Positions 22,401 to 34,979 are shown, counted from the stretch's first letter. The stretch is 64,000 nt of DNA from Craspedostauros australis (GCA_026770025.1 JAMXDE010000047.1:1-64000); one strand, 5' to 3'. Notes: generated by a model from the letters alone, not told the origin. Made by a program: numbers and translations.

Positions 22401-24834
22401 AACCAAGCCAAAGCGACGCTCTGTGTCATTCGCCGACGCGAATTCCTACCACGTCCTCTCAGATGACGACGATGAGGACGATGACGACACCAACAACAAC
22501 ACGAGTGCGAAGGAGGACTCACCAGGTCTCGCGAGCGAGACGACGACCACACCAGTGGACGAAGGGACCGTGTCCGAAGAAGAGGTCGACGCGATTCCAG
22601 TCGACGACAACACAGTGACCGACATTGAAGATGTCGCCCCACCGAGTGTCCCGCCAAGCATCCTCCGCACTCCGCCAACATCACGCAAGCGTTCGCACGA
22701 AGCGAACGACGATTCGAAAACTAGTCGCAAAACGACAGCTGATCCCCCACGACGACCAAGCAAGCGCGATATCACTCGCAGCGAGCGACAACAGCGATAC
22801 ATCGAGCGAAGCAAGCATCAAGCAAAAACGAATGCGAAGTCGCGTGCGTCGCTGCCATCCAACGTGAAAGGAAAGAGCGAATTGCGCAACCTTGCAAACT
22901 ACAACAAGCCGGGGAAGAAAGAGAAGCGCGAAGGCAAGCGGTTCACTACCAACCTATCCGTCTTCAATAGGGGAAGCGACACCGACGACGACAAGAGCAA
23001 TACAGACAACGATCAGGACAACAGCGAGGAGACCAACGACGATGACGAAACCAATAACGACACCACCGACGAGAACGAGGAGAACGACGAAGCTACAGAC
23101 GACGAAGACAGCGACTCTCCTCCATCGGACACCACCAACGCAGTCACAGATGCTCTATTCGGTAACAACGCAATCAGCACCGACGACTTCGAGATAGAGA
23201 TCTGCGCAACCACCCAAGATGAGACAGGAGAGACATCGACGCACATCGAGCCATCAACCTTCGACCAAGCATTCAACCATCTGAATGCAACACACCGGAA
23301 GGGCTACAGAGCTGCCATCGCAAAGGAGTTCGGTTCGATGGATGCTCGATCCGTCTACAGCAAGATCAAACGCTCATCGATTCCAAGGGACCGCAGATGC
23401 TGCAAGTGCAAATGGGTGTTTAAATTAAAGCGCAATGGAACCTATCGAGCGCGTCTGGTGGCGTGTGGCTACTCACAGATCGCAGGAGTGGACTACCAAG
23501 AGCACCACTCGCCTGTCATCCACGGTGTCACGTACCGTGTGATGATGGTGATCATGATGCTACAGAAGATGGATTGTGCACTCGTGGACGTCGTCACGGC
23601 ATTCTTGTATGGCGATCTCGAAGAAGAGGTGTACATGAATTGTCCAAGCGGAATGGACAGCACACCGGATGAAGCGCTGCTGCTGCACAAGCCAATCTAC
23701 GGGCTGGTCCAGAGCGCACGCCAGTGGTACAAGATGCTGGTGTCAACGCTGAAGGGAATGCGATTCGACCAGAGCGCGGCAGATCCGTGTCTCTTCCATC
23801 GCAAGACGAAGAACGAAACAGTCATCGTGGCGATCTACGTTGACGACTGCTTCTGCTGCGGACATCAGAAGGCACTCGAACAATTCATGATCGACATCCA
23901 GAAGAGCAAGTTCAAGGTCACCATCGAGAAGGGTTTGGGTGACTACCTCAGCTGCAACATCCAGCTCAACGCAGACAAGACGAAAGCCGTCCTACGCCAG
24001 CCACATCTGATCCGAAACCTAATCACCGAGTTTGGTGCAGAGGTGGAGAAGATGCAGCGCTACGCAACGCCAGGGACACCAAGCCAGAGCATAGTTCGCC
24101 CATCTGAAGAGAACGGATTGCAGAAGGTAGATGCAGCAGAGCATGCTGACTATCGCAAGGGAGTGGGAATGCTTCTATTCCTGATCAAGCATTCGCGTCC
24201 CGACATCGCCAACCCTGTCAGAGAGCTGACGAAGGTACTCGATGGACCGACCAAGGCTGCAACCAAGGAGATGCGGCGTATCATCAAATACGTCATCGAC
24301 ACGAAGCACTACGGTCTGAAGATCCATCCCGTCATGACAGATAACAGCGCATGGAACATGGAGATGTTCTGCGACAGCGAATACGCCGGAGACAAGGACA
24401 CTCGCATCAGTGTCGGCGGATTCATTCTCTACCTCTGTCAAGTCCCTATCCTCTGGCGATCCAAGGCGCAGAAGGCAGTGACCCTCAGTTCATCAGAGGC
24501 AGAGTACATCGCGCTATCCGAAGCGGCGAAGGAGATCTTCTTCGTGATGCAACTCCTGGAGAGTGTGGGAGTGCCAGTGAAGACTCCAATCACCGTGAGA
24601 GTCGACAACGTTGGAGCGATCTTCATCGCGAAGAATCCCTCAACATCGCAACGCTCCCGCCATATCGACGTACGCCATCATTACGTCCGCAACATGGTAA
24701 ATGACAAGCTGATCGAAATCATCTTCGTCAAGTCAGAGAACAATCGAAGCGACGGCTTCACGAAGAACATCAAGTCGGAGCTACAGCGCGAGCACGAGAA
24801 GTCCTACCTACACACTAGCGACAGCAGCGAATGA
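19439..24834 (+). CDS. Element H: copia gag-pol polyprotein, 5' end removed by F
   Basis: The frame resumes at the edge of the F LTR in the middle of Gag (GGKAYVDDF, matching B) and runs unbroken to the stop at 24832-24834. Counting residues from the GTG codon at 19462, it has two CCHC knuckles (from 26 and 94) around an N/R/G-rich spacer, an acidic insert, the protease aspartate (D496 in ADSGAS), integrase HHCC and the triad D701, D763, E799, an acidic and S/T-rich linker, RT with YVDD (1459-1462), and RNase H D1638, E1679, D1715. Every catalytic residue I checked is present. H is dead only because its 5' part was displaced by the F insertion. An ATG start is not visible here for that reason. 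Confidence 0.92.
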
Positions 24835-24853
24835 CTGACGCCTACAGGAAGGG

Positions 24854-25372
24854 TGTCGGAATGTGTGTACTTGGATGTGTATGCATCAGTCACACTTGCT
24901 TGCCGCCATCTAGACTATTTGGTGGCGGAATCACGACACAAAACTATGACGTCACAGCGATACCATCGCTATACCACGAAGACACCGCGATACTACGATG
25001 CCAGGATACCGCGATACCAGGGGATACCACAGTATCCATCACACATGACGTCACATGAAGATCTTAACTACCAGGTCTACAGGAATGAAATATGTTGTGA
25101 ATATTTCATCAGATTCGATCAATCATCAGGTTCAACAAAACCTGAGAACGGAACAACGACGAGACAACGAGAGAGAAACGACAACGTTGACGATCAAGTC
25201 AACATCAACGAGCAACATGAGAGCAATATGCATGGAGGTGCAAGAGGATTGCACCAAGCAACAAGAGCAAGGAAGGGATGGATCAAGAGAGCATCTTGAT
25301 CATCTCATACCCCACGCTCGCTCACCAACAATCAATAGCAACAACAGTAACAGTAACAGAAACACTTACAAC
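24854..25372 (+). repeat. 3' LTR of element H (right end tentative)
   Basis: It begins TGTCGGAATG right after the tract AGGAAGGG (24846-24853). A plausible end is CTTACAACA at 25372, giving ~519 bp, but no second copy is available to prove it. It contains two full CRE palindromes TGACGTCA (24947-24954 and 25046-25053), with a run of imperfect GCGATACCA-like repeats between them. Confidence 0.6.
24947..25053. promoter_or_regulatory. Two CRE palindromes in the H LTR
   Basis: TGACGTCA is present at 24947-24954 and 25046-25053, exactly 99 bp apart. This octamer is the classic binding site of CREB/ATF-type bZIP proteins, and TGACGT elements are known in CO2/cAMP-responsive diatom promoters. Their position early in the LTR (U3) would suit an enhancer. 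Function is inferred from the motif only. Confidence 0.5.
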
Positions 25373-28145
25373 AAAGAGTGTGACTACTACCGATTCTCCG
25401 TGCGCGGAGCCTTCCAACAGGTGGCTTGCTCCTGTTGGCAGTCATCAAGTACCCTACTCCTGTGTGTGTGTGTGTGCTCTCCCCTGCGCACCGCACACAA
25501 TCACCCCCTTCCTTTCGTCTCCTTCGCGCAAACGCAGAATGCCAAAGGCACATGCCCTCTTGCGTTTCCATACAGCTCCGTGAGAGACGGGGGAGACAAC
25601 ACCGAGGTGCGGGTCGCTGTGGAGGGGGTGGCGAGAGACGTCAGTTTGTCGTGGGCGATTCATCCTGTCGTTTACCGCTGCAGTTCATCGGGCAGCCTCT
25701 TGCAGTTGGTCTTTTGCAGACGTCTGCACGTCCCCCTTCAGACGAGAAATGATTCGCTAGTTGACCGGCCTTCGGCATCACAATACCATCTCTATATCAA
25801 CATATCGTATGTGCGGGACAGGCCAAATCGGGAGGCCATGGACATGCCAGCACCTTGAGTCCGTGCACAGTCCATGTCTGGAGATGGTCGATGTCGCTCG
25901 GAGACTTGGCTGTGGTGGCAAATCCCGAGAGCAGCGTGCCGCACCCCTTGCCTTGGCAGCACGCTGCATTCATGCAAAACGTCCGCATCGAACTTGACGT
26001 CGCCGTATCTGATGTTGCATCACATCATACGTCATCAGCATTGGAGTCTTTCACCGCTATCACAACCCCTCATCTCATGATGAAGCATCGCAATGGCAGC
26101 AGCTTCCGTATCCGTCATGGCAGGCAGCATCAGCAGCAGGAGCACTGCACATCGCATACAGCTACATCCTGTCCACGTCAGTCTCCGTGCTTGTCTTCAT
26201 CTCCATGCCCGCGAGCAGCTGCACCAGCAACATGGCTCGTCACATGAGACCGCATGTCTATGGCGCGGAAGTCAGTGTCCTGGTGCACAATATGGATCAA
26301 CTGCCCATCCCATGCAGCCGCCTCCGATCGATGTCGGCATCCGGAGTTCATATCGAGCTGCATGCCTTTCCGCGATGATGACTGCGGCCCTGGCTCAGAT
26401 TACAAGACCAAAACGGCCAATGGTGGCTAACCACTGGCCCTCTTTGTCAGCATCGGTGTCCGCATCCAACAACCGCACACCAAAATCAGGACCAGCACGA
26501 ATGCATCTCCTCTGACGCGTTATCTCGTCGCGTCAATCTTCATGTCTCTGCCCAAGACGCACCAAAGAAGATGCCATCGAACCCTGCCGCATTTCACCAC
26601 CTACCATACAACGTGATTATGAGGGCATTGCCCACAGCAACCGCAGCAGCATTGCAGCCCACCGCGTTGGATCGGATGCAGTCGCCACTATCAACACATC
26701 ATTTCATGATAGCAGAGCAGACTACGTCGCATCCGATCCATTTGGTCATTCATTCTCAGATACGATCACGCTTGTGTGTGCCACAATGGAATCACCTTGC
26801 GGTTAATCCCTTTGCGGTAGAATCACATCGCAGTCGAATCGCCTTGCCGTCCAACCACCCGCCCATCTGCAGATCGCCACACTAACACGCCACTACCCCA
26901 TTCATTCTTTGAGCCTATTGCATCCGCATCCAGTCAATGGTCACCAGCAGTACCAACACCATCGCGGCCTGTATGATCTAATCAAACTGACAACCGCACC
27001 TGTGTCCATGCCTACCAGCGGCCTCCCACGCATCGTGGATAGCGCACACCGCCTCCATGCCTGTGCGCATACCCCTATTCATCTTCTTCTTTTCGAATAC
27101 GAACCGCAACGGCAGCAAGCAAATGAAAAGAAACAAGGCCGGTTGCGATGCACAGCACCAAAGCGATCGCATATCCAACTGCCACCGCAACATACCTACT
27201 AATGCACTGTGATTTCTGTTTCTCCCTCGGCATCGCATCCCTTCTGTCGCTACGTGCGGAGGCGTGTATGTTTGCAACAGCATCGGCAGTGGCAGTGAGA
27301 CACCCACATCGACGACAACCGATCCACTCCGCGCCAAAGTTTGGGACCGTATCCGTTCGCGGTATCGACGCGGCCCATTGCATCGTGAGACATCGATGGT
27401 TGAGTTGATGGTGACAGCACTACCTGCATCAACAGGATCATTCACAGGGAAGTATAGAAAAAACCCATCTTTGATGCACGGACTTGTTCTCTGAACAACG
27501 CTGGTAAATGATGGAAACACTTCATTGCAACAGCTAATTCAACCACACGTACGTACGTATAATACTGTAGTATACCCTAGTATATTCAATTATCTTCTAT
27601 TATACTCTATTCTATCGTATCAGTAGTTCTGTCTGATTCCTGTTGAACTGCAACAACAGCCACGAGAGTTTTTCATCCAACTGCGCGATCCTGTTGTGCT
27701 TTGCGGACGGCAATCACGAGAACAACTCCAAACCAGCAACAGCAAACCCCTGGTGATGCCATACAAAACGCACCAATACATACCGATACAATACACCATC
27801 TCATTTGAACCATAAACTGAGCGTATCATGTGAATGCTGGACTTTTGACAAGAGTGAACGTCGCACTTTAATCAACATTATTTGTATTGCCATTTCGGTC
27901 CGTACGACTACGTGTTGTGATGTCCAAAAACTCTAGGGGACACCCCCGCTTCATGGTCCATGATCATGCCCATCCCTGTCACATCCATCGTATCCAAGCA
28001 TCCTATTGCTCTGAACGCTTTCGTATCCATCGGCTGGGCATGTATTGTGCCAGGTTTGCTCATTGTTCTCTCTCCAGCTTGCGATATGTGGAAATCTGGA
28101 GTTTCGACACCAGGCAAAAAACTCCGGTCCTCTGTCATGCAATCT
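25373..28145. other. Gene-free stretch
   Basis: I see no convincing gene. Open frames of up to 267 codons occur but have no recognisable domain, and several overlap each other on both strands. There is a short TG microsatellite near 25461-25478 and an AT-rich TA-repeat patch around 27548-27620. Confidence 0.5.
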
Positions 28146-28221
28146 GTTAGGGTTAGGGTTAGTACTAGGGTTAGGTTGGGGTTAGTACTGGGGTTAGGTT
28201 AGGGTTAGGGGGTTTGGGGTT
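28146..28221 (+). repeat. Interstitial telomere-like repeat
   Basis: The stretch is built from GGTTAG units, several perfect TTAGGG hexamers mixed with TTAGGTTGGGG and TTAGTACTGGGG variants. TTAGGG is the usual telomere repeat of stramenopiles. It lies within unremarkable sequence, not at a contig end within this window, so it is a degenerate internal tract. Confidence 0.8.
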
Positions 28222-29380
28222 CGGGATGCCACCACCAGGCAACATCAAATGAGCAGCGCACCGCTGTTCCGGAAGCCGAGCAAGTCGTGGAAACCATGGG
28301 CGCCAATTCTGCAACGGACAATGACATGTCGTGTTGGACTAGCTTCCCACTTTTTCAAACACTGATTGTCGAACGGGAACCCCAATCTTTCCCGAAATCC
28401 ACGCTCAAAAGTATCAAAACAGTGACGTCTGTAAGTCGCCTCCAAATTAGTTGTAGCCTTACCTCAGAACTAAAATTACAATAACTTCTGAACTAAAGGA
28501 GATAGGGGGGGTCTTGAGGGTTGTGTAGGGTCCTCACATATAGGGCTATCGATGTGTGAAGTTTAAGAGGCAGCAATTTGGAATCATCGGGGAATATCCA
28601 TCGATCCTGTTGAACCCGGGTCATAAGACCCGCCTGAGCGAAAATAGTACACCAAAGTCGGCGTCGCATCTGCGATCCTGCTGTAACCTTTATGAGGCCT
28701 TACCATATGCTTTCTGTAGATATATATAGAAGAACTACATTCTTAAGAATTATATTGGATGGGTTAGGAGGTCATGAAGGTGCCTATTCTGTCATCTTGT
28801 ATGACCCGGGTGAGTGAGTCGACCAACCTTTGGTAAAGTAGAGTGGCAATTTTTCTTCGATTACAACAGAACTAATCATACCAACATACTCATTATAGTG
28901 TCTATAGCAACAAGAAAATTACCCAGAATCTTAAAGTTCATAGTTTAAGTTTTATGGACCATCAAATATTTGGAGTCGTAGGGGTCAAGCGTAGCCTTCC
29001 ACGATGTAGTTTCGTCGAAGGTTCTTTGGTGTTCCGAGTTAATAACGATTGGTGCCCATTCACGTTGGTGTCTCCAGATTTTTCCTTCCTCCTCGTTCGT
29101 TTGGAACACGTTATACACCGTTAGCTGCTACGGAATCGATTGACATTTTGTGCTTGTCGGCATCACACACATCATCACCACATGCGCACGCATACATCGT
29201 CGCCACGCAGACACAAAACCCCGTCACATTTTTTGCTTCATTCCAAAGGTGCCTCCGCCGATGCGATGCTCATTGTATCTGTTGTGCTGCGGTTGTAGTA
29301 TGAGTAGTGAGAGTACTAGTGACATTGGCGGTTGTTGTTCTCGCTGCTGCATCCAACACCTCTATCGGCATCACCTCCTC
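28222..29380. other. Gene-free, AT-rich stretch
   Basis: No long open frame and no recognised repeat. A palindromic GGGTCATAAGACCC lies near 28619. The sequence between about 28680 and 29000 is AT-rich. The right edge is a solo LTR. Confidence 0.45.
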
Positions 29381-30172
29381 TGTTGGCAAATTCCGCTCAC
29401 GGTAACCTACGATCGTGGAAGATGGTGTTGGTTGATAGTCGTCTGTTTGCTATTCCATTAGTTGGCTACTCCGATGCTCTTGGTGTACGCCCGTTCTCTT
29501 GCCCGATGCTCTCGGCGCTTCAATCTGTTTTGTAGATTCAGTCTCCGACTATGAGTCGGTATGCGAGATCCTCTCTCGCTCCTCTCTGTATTCTCTCTCT
29601 CTACATCGTGTGCTCGTGTTACACGATACTTCGTGTTCAATGCGTACTCCGCATTCGACACTCCGTTCGTTCAGTACTGGCTCCTACTCCATGAGTACTT
29701 ACCATTTGAAGTTCACCTTCAGTATCCATGATGCTGATGCCCTTTGGTCATCGGATCTTCGCCTCCTGCTCTGACTCGGAGACAGATGTTGACGTGGTGA
29801 CATGTTGACATCCTGTCAACGTCAGTAGGCGTCCTTCTGCTCTCCAGATGTCACGTTCTATTGGTGATGCAGTAGTCTGTCAGATGATATCGTCATCTGA
29901 GGTTTAGTTGGGAAGTACCTCGAGATTCTCTTGCTACCATTGATGGATGGACGGACGATCTTCTGATTCTCTCAGAAATCGTTATTTGCAAATTTCTTCC
30001 AGAAATCTTGCTCTTTTTTCGTGTGTTCCATTTCCGTTGTAATTCTGACGAATCACAGTATACTATCGACACGAGTGTAGTCATACCGTCCAAGTGCGTA
30101 TGAGAGAATAGCGGGTGAACGATGCACATATACTCGTACATCTCGACATATACTCACATGTACATCTCGACA
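29381..30172 (-). repeat. Solo LTR, family LTR-1, minus orientation
   Basis: The complement begins TGTCGAGATG at 30172 and ends at 29381 (GCCAACA equivalent), 792 bp. No polypurine tract or coding sequence of the A/B family adjoins it. The flanks CTCCTC (left) and CATCAC (right) do not form a direct repeat at the expected place. It sits exactly at the 5' edge of the D remnant. Confidence 0.9.
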
Positions 30173-31992
30173 CATCACAGTATGGCTATAAGCTCAAAGG
30201 TGTCGGCCCCATCTCCTACCATCTAGGAGCAGACTTCGGAAGAGACAGCAACGGCACAATGAGGATCAGCGCGCGTTCCTACATCAAGCGCATGCTCACG
30301 AACTACGAACAGATGTTCGACGGGCCTGTCAGGAATCGGGGGTACGACTTTGCAAAGATACCCTATTCTACCGCAGCTCCCATGAGGACTGACTGGAACC
30401 GGAATGGTATTAAGTGCAAAGATACCCATGATTGCCGCAACCCCCAATAGCATCTCCCAGACAAACCGCAACCTAGCAATCGACCAGTTGCACTCGGACA
30501 GCCCAATGGCCTTACCTGTCTTATGCGACATCCAAGCACCCTCATCCAGTGGCCTACTCGGCCATGTCCCGATAACGGTTGGGAACGGAGAGATCTATGA
30601 GGATGGCAACACACCAGCCCTGAGCGAATCGAATGAGCGCGACAATCAATATATCGGAACAAGTCGACGCGTCCCTGAGAACCTAATGTGAGAAAGCGAA
30701 ACAGAGGCGATCCCTATTCACCCAAGACCACAATCCAGATGACAATAAGTTCCAAGCATCCAAAGGCAACCATCGAGATGACCGGAAGGAGGAACTGGAA
30801 TGAAGTGGGACCAGTGAAGTGACAGGAGACCGAAGGAGAGGCACCTACAGGTCTACGAGTATGAACTTGACGAATGTAGGTACTCTCCAACTCTCAGCTA
30901 AGCAAACGATGAACCACAATGAACGCAAGATGGAGATGCAGACAAAAGGAGCCAAGCTAAAGGGTGTAACCTTGGGTGGCTGCTGCAGATCATGCTTGTT
31001 GTGAATTGGAATCGAAAGGAGATGAGCATGTTGTGCTCACAGTTCTAAAACGGTACAGACTGATAACAGATTAGTCTACTACTATAACCCCGGATTTCTA
31101 ACACGGGCCACCCAACAAGACCAGCTGCCCCATAGACAAGGACGACAGTCCTGAGCTCGATACGACACCCGAGCTCGGGGAGATCAATCAAACCAAGTAC
31201 ATGTCGTTGATCGGAGCACTCCAATGGTGTGTGTCTCTGGGAAGGATCGACATACATGTGGCGGTAATGACTCTCTCCCGTTTCCGTGCATCACCAAGAG
31301 CAGGATACATGGACAGAGTGAAACGCATCTTCGGGTACCTTCGCAAATACCCAGATGCCTCCATCCGCTTCCGAACCGGAATCCCCAACCATGAAGAACA
31401 CTACGACATCCCGCAGCACGAATGGATGTACTCTGTGTACGGACCCAACTGAGAGGAGATGCCAGCCGATGCACCAACAGCCAAAGGCAAACCCGTACGT
31501 ACCACGACTTTTGTTGATGCGAATCTCATGCACTGCAAGGTGACTGGGAAATCAGCAACTGGTATCGTGCATCTCATCAACCAAACACCCATCGAATGGT
31601 TCTCCAAGCGACAGTCCACCATGGAGACAGCCACCTACGGATCAGAATTCGTGGCAGCACGGTTGGCAACAGAACAGATCCTATCCATCCGCCTGATGCT
31701 GTGCGAAATGGGAATACCTGTGGACGGTCCAAGCTGGCTCTTTGGTGACAACCAGAGCGTAGTCACATCCTTCACCATCCAAACCAGTGTGCTATCCAAG
31801 AGACACAACGCACTGGCCTACCACCGAGTCCGATCGGCCATCGCCGCTGGGACGATGTACTTCATAAAGATCAAGGGAAACCAGAATATCGCCGACATCC
31901 TCACGAAATTCCTTCCACGATCCGTTTTCTGGGACCTCATCCAACCACTGTTGTTCTGGAAGGGCAACACCGATCCCAACCACAACAAGTGA
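30173..31992 (+). pseudogene. Element D: RT end and RNase H of a C-like copia element
   Basis: The fragment starts within RT (YGYKLKGVGP region) and aligns closely to C from about 44900 onward. A G-like solo LTR (30327-31103) splits it. After removing that insert and one copy of its 6-bp duplication, the frame runs on (MFDG, then PPNKTSCP). RNase H motifs FVDAN, YGSE, GDN and ADILTK are present. A TGA at 31450-31452 interrupts the frame between RT and RNase H. The natural stop is 31990-31992, followed by the purine tract GGGGAG and the 3' LTR. The 5' four fifths of the element are missing. Confidence 0.88.
30327..31103 (+). repeat. Solo LTR of a G-like family inside element D
   Basis: It is 777 bp, beginning TGTCAGGAATCGGGGG and ending GGATTTCTAACA. 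Both ends match the G LTR. It is flanked by the 6-bp direct repeat CGGGCC (30321-30326 and 31104-31109), and removing it restores the D reading frame. Confidence 0.9.
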
Positions 31993-32017
31993 CTGCGAAA
32001 AGATACGTTTCGGGGAG

Positions 32018-32545
32018 TATTAGCACAACGCTGTATTCACCTGATTCGTTTTCTGATTAGTCTGTCCTGGTATGTGCTGAAACGATGCTTTACTCCGACA
32101 CATGAATTTCAGCATGAGGGACACACTAGGGAACATCAGAGATTCGGTCTGGCCACCACCCGGCAAACATGTGATGTTCAATTCGACCTGATATACTTCC
32201 CAACTAAACCTGAAATGACAACACACTCGACGACCCCAAGCATCATCAATAGAATGTGGAATCGACAGAGCCATGGAACGGTGATGAGTGACGTCGACAC
32301 AGAAGACATCATCGCCACATCATGGGTCATCTCCACATCAGAACAAGATCGGATTCGAGGTGCAATGACTGAGAGCTGACCTTGAAGACAGCAACATGAG
32401 ATACAACTCAATGAAGATAACATAGAACAGAAGTCACTCAACCCAAACAGTGTCTTCACTCACCAGCTTGTTACCCTCGTCCTGAAAGACTTGATCTCTC
32501 TTGAAGGACTCGTGTGATTTTGCTGTGTACGATAACGAGATAACA
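32018..32545 (+). repeat. 3' LTR of element D (TA...CA ends)
   Basis: It starts TATTAGCACAACG after the tract CGGGGAG and ends GAGATAACA, 528 bp. An inverted copy of the whole LTR is at 33743-34276, which fixes both ends. It contains TGACGTCGACA near 32289. Confidence 0.88.
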
Positions 32546-32689
32546 TTCCTGTTGTGAAACTACCATTCTCTTTGCCATCTTTGCTGCCTATTTTCGCTCC
32601 TTCTCAGGTAAAAGAGTGCTTCCGCTCACCCATCAGCTCTGTGTTATCTGTGGTGCTGTTTGGGGCACATAGTTCGTGCCTTCTGCACG
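32546..32689. other. Short unique spacer
   Basis: It lies between the D LTR and the LTR-1 insertion, and its continuation after the insertion is 33485-33742. No feature seen. Confidence 0.5.
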
Positions 32690-33484
32690 TGTCGAGATGT
32701 ACATGTGAGTATATGTCAAGATGTACGTGTATATGTGCATCGCTCACCCGTTATTCTCTCATACGCACTTGGACGGTATAACTATACTCGTGTCGATAGT
32801 ATACTGTGATTTGTCAGAATTACAGGGGAAATGGAACACACGAAAAGGGGCAAGATTTCTGGAGGAAATTTGCAAATAACGATTTCTGGGAGAATCAGAA
32901 GATCGTCCGTCCATGCATCAATGGTACCAAGAGAATCTCGAGGTACTTCCCAACTAAACCTCAGATGACGATATCATCTGACAGACTACTGCATCACCAA
33001 TGGAACGTGACATCTGGAGAGCAGAAGGACGCCTACTGACGTCGACAGGATGTCATCATGTCACCACGTCGACAGCTGTCTCCAAGTCAGAGCAGGAGGC
33101 AAAGATACGATGACCGAAGGGGATCAGCATCATGGGTGCTGAAGGTGAACTTCAAATGGTAAGTACTCATGGAGTAGAAACCAGTACTGAATGAACGGAG
33201 TGTTGAATGCGGAGCACGCATCAAACACGGAGTGTCGTGCAGCATGAGCGCACGATGTTGAGAGAGAGAGAGAATACAGAGAGGAGCGAGAGAGGATCTC
33301 GCGTACCGACTCATAGTCGGAGACTGAATCTACGAAACAGATTGAAGCGCCGAGAGCATCGGGCAAGAGAACGAACGGACACCGAGAGTATCGGAGTGCC
33401 AACGTAATGAAATAGCAAACAGACGACTATCAACCAATACCATCTTCCTCGATCGTAGGTTACCGTGAGCGGAACTTGTCAACA
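32690..33484 (+). repeat. Solo LTR, family LTR-1, plus orientation
   Basis: It is 795 bp, TGTCGAGATG to TTGTCAACA. The 6-bp direct repeat TGCACG flanks it (32684-32689 and 33485-33490). It marks an insertion into the spacer between the two inverted D-type LTRs. Confidence 0.93.
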
Positions 33485-33742
33485 TGCACGACAATTCGCC
33501 TCCGCACATTGATCATCAACAATCTTGGTTTTCATGCAAGTACAAGGCTCTCTTGCATTCCACATTGCTTCAAATAAAGTGTAATGCTCTGTCAATTGTC
33601 CTCAAGCTTGTGCATACCAGGTTTGGGCTTCCAACACTTGGTGCATCCCCGCCGCAAAACAGAATCTCACGCAAGATTTTGCACCAACGAAGGCATGGAT
33701 GGTCTTCCTGTGCGGAGTTCAATTCTAAGACCACATGAGGCA

Positions 33743-34276
33743 TGTTATCTCGTTATCGTACACAGCAAAATCACACGAGTCCTTCAAGAGAGATCAAGTC
33801 TTTCAGGACGAGGGTAACAAGCTGGAAAGTGAAGACACTGTTTGGGTTGAGTGACTTCTGATTCTTATGTTATCTTCATCGAGTTGTATCTCATGTTGTT
33901 GTCTTCAAGGTCAGCTCTCAGTCATTGCACCTCGAATCCGATCTTGTTCTGATGTGGAGATGACCCATGATGTGGCGATGATGTCTTCTGTGTCGACGTC
34001 ACTCATCACCGTTCCATGGCTCTGTCGATTCCACATTCCATTGATGATGCTTGAGGTCATCGAGTGTGTTGTCATCTCAGGTTTAGTTGGGAAGTATATC
34101 AGGTCGAATTGGGCATCACATGTTTGCCAGGCGATGGCCAGACCGAATCTCTGATGTTCTCCCTAGTGTGTCCCTCTTATGCCGAAAATCATGTGTCGGA
34201 GTAAAGCATCGTTTCAGCACATACCAGGACAGACTAATCAGAAAACGAATCAGGTGAATACAGCGTTGTGCTAATA
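33743..34276 (-). repeat. Solo LTR of the D family, inverted relative to 32018-32545
   Basis: On the minus strand it begins TATTAGCACAACG and ends GAGATAACA, 534 bp. The 5-bp direct repeat AGGCA flanks it (33738-33742 and 34277-34281). It therefore arrived as its own insertion and is not the other end of D. Confidence 0.9.
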
Positions 34277-34456
34277 AGGCATACACACAATAGAAGCAGA
34301 TGGGGTTTGCCAGTATGTACCTGTACTGTTGTCAAGTGAGATCCCTTTGGTTGGCAGAAACAAATGTGTGGGAAAGCAACTGCATTCGCGGCGGTCATGC
34401 GTGCGGCCAGAATCTGGGTGAATCCGATTGCTGTCCTGCTATCATATATGTACATC

Positions 34457-34979
34457 TTCTTATTCATGATAGTACTAACACATTCATGTTTCTCAATGTA
34501 GCAAGCAATCTTTGCTTGACAGATAAGCACACGGATGGCGATCTTGATTCGATTGGATCATGCAATGAGGTTGGACCCAACGGAAGAGGACGCAAAATAG
34601 ATGCAAACACAAACCAAGATGCACATCTCACCTCACAATGAATGAATTAGACAATGATTCCATGTGAAGATGCCTGGAGAGGAACTGCTCAATGTGAAGT
34701 AGGCACGGAAAGGACCGCAGGTCCTATCGATACACGAAGAAATGCACGTAGTCGAGTAGACATGAAGACACTGGCTAGCTAAACAACACACGACGTCTAT
34801 GCTGCTGTGGTAGTGTTATTACTAATATGGTACCAACAAACTAGAGCTGGCATCCTCATGATCACTGCAAATGGCAGCATCCTCTAGAGTATGTGCTTGA
34901 TCTAGAGAACACTGAACACTACGCGAAAACAACACGAGAAAAAAGCTTGGAAAATAACACGAAGGAAGTCGGCACAAGA
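34457..34979 (+). repeat. Dispersed repeat DR1, copy 1
   Basis: About 523 bp that recur at 54786-55310 in the same orientation, roughly 80% alike by eye. They share the blocks GTACTAACACATTCATGTTT and GATGGCGATCTTGATTCGAT and the end ACGAAGGAAGTC. Similarity stops sharply at both ends. I found no coding frame kept between the copies. It could be a solo LTR or a non-autonomous element of unknown type. Confidence 0.8.

Noticed and set aside
25055..25858. 267-codon frame after the H LTR
   Set aside because: It begins inside the LTR, has no domain and overlaps frames of similar length on both strands.
29369..30178. CATCAC on both sides of the solo LTR at 29381-30172
   Set aside because: The left copy is six bases away from the LTR edge, so it is not a proper target duplication.
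30173..34276. D and the inverted LTR at 33743 as one element
   Set aside because: The LTR at 33743 is in the opposite orientation and has its own 5-bp target duplication.
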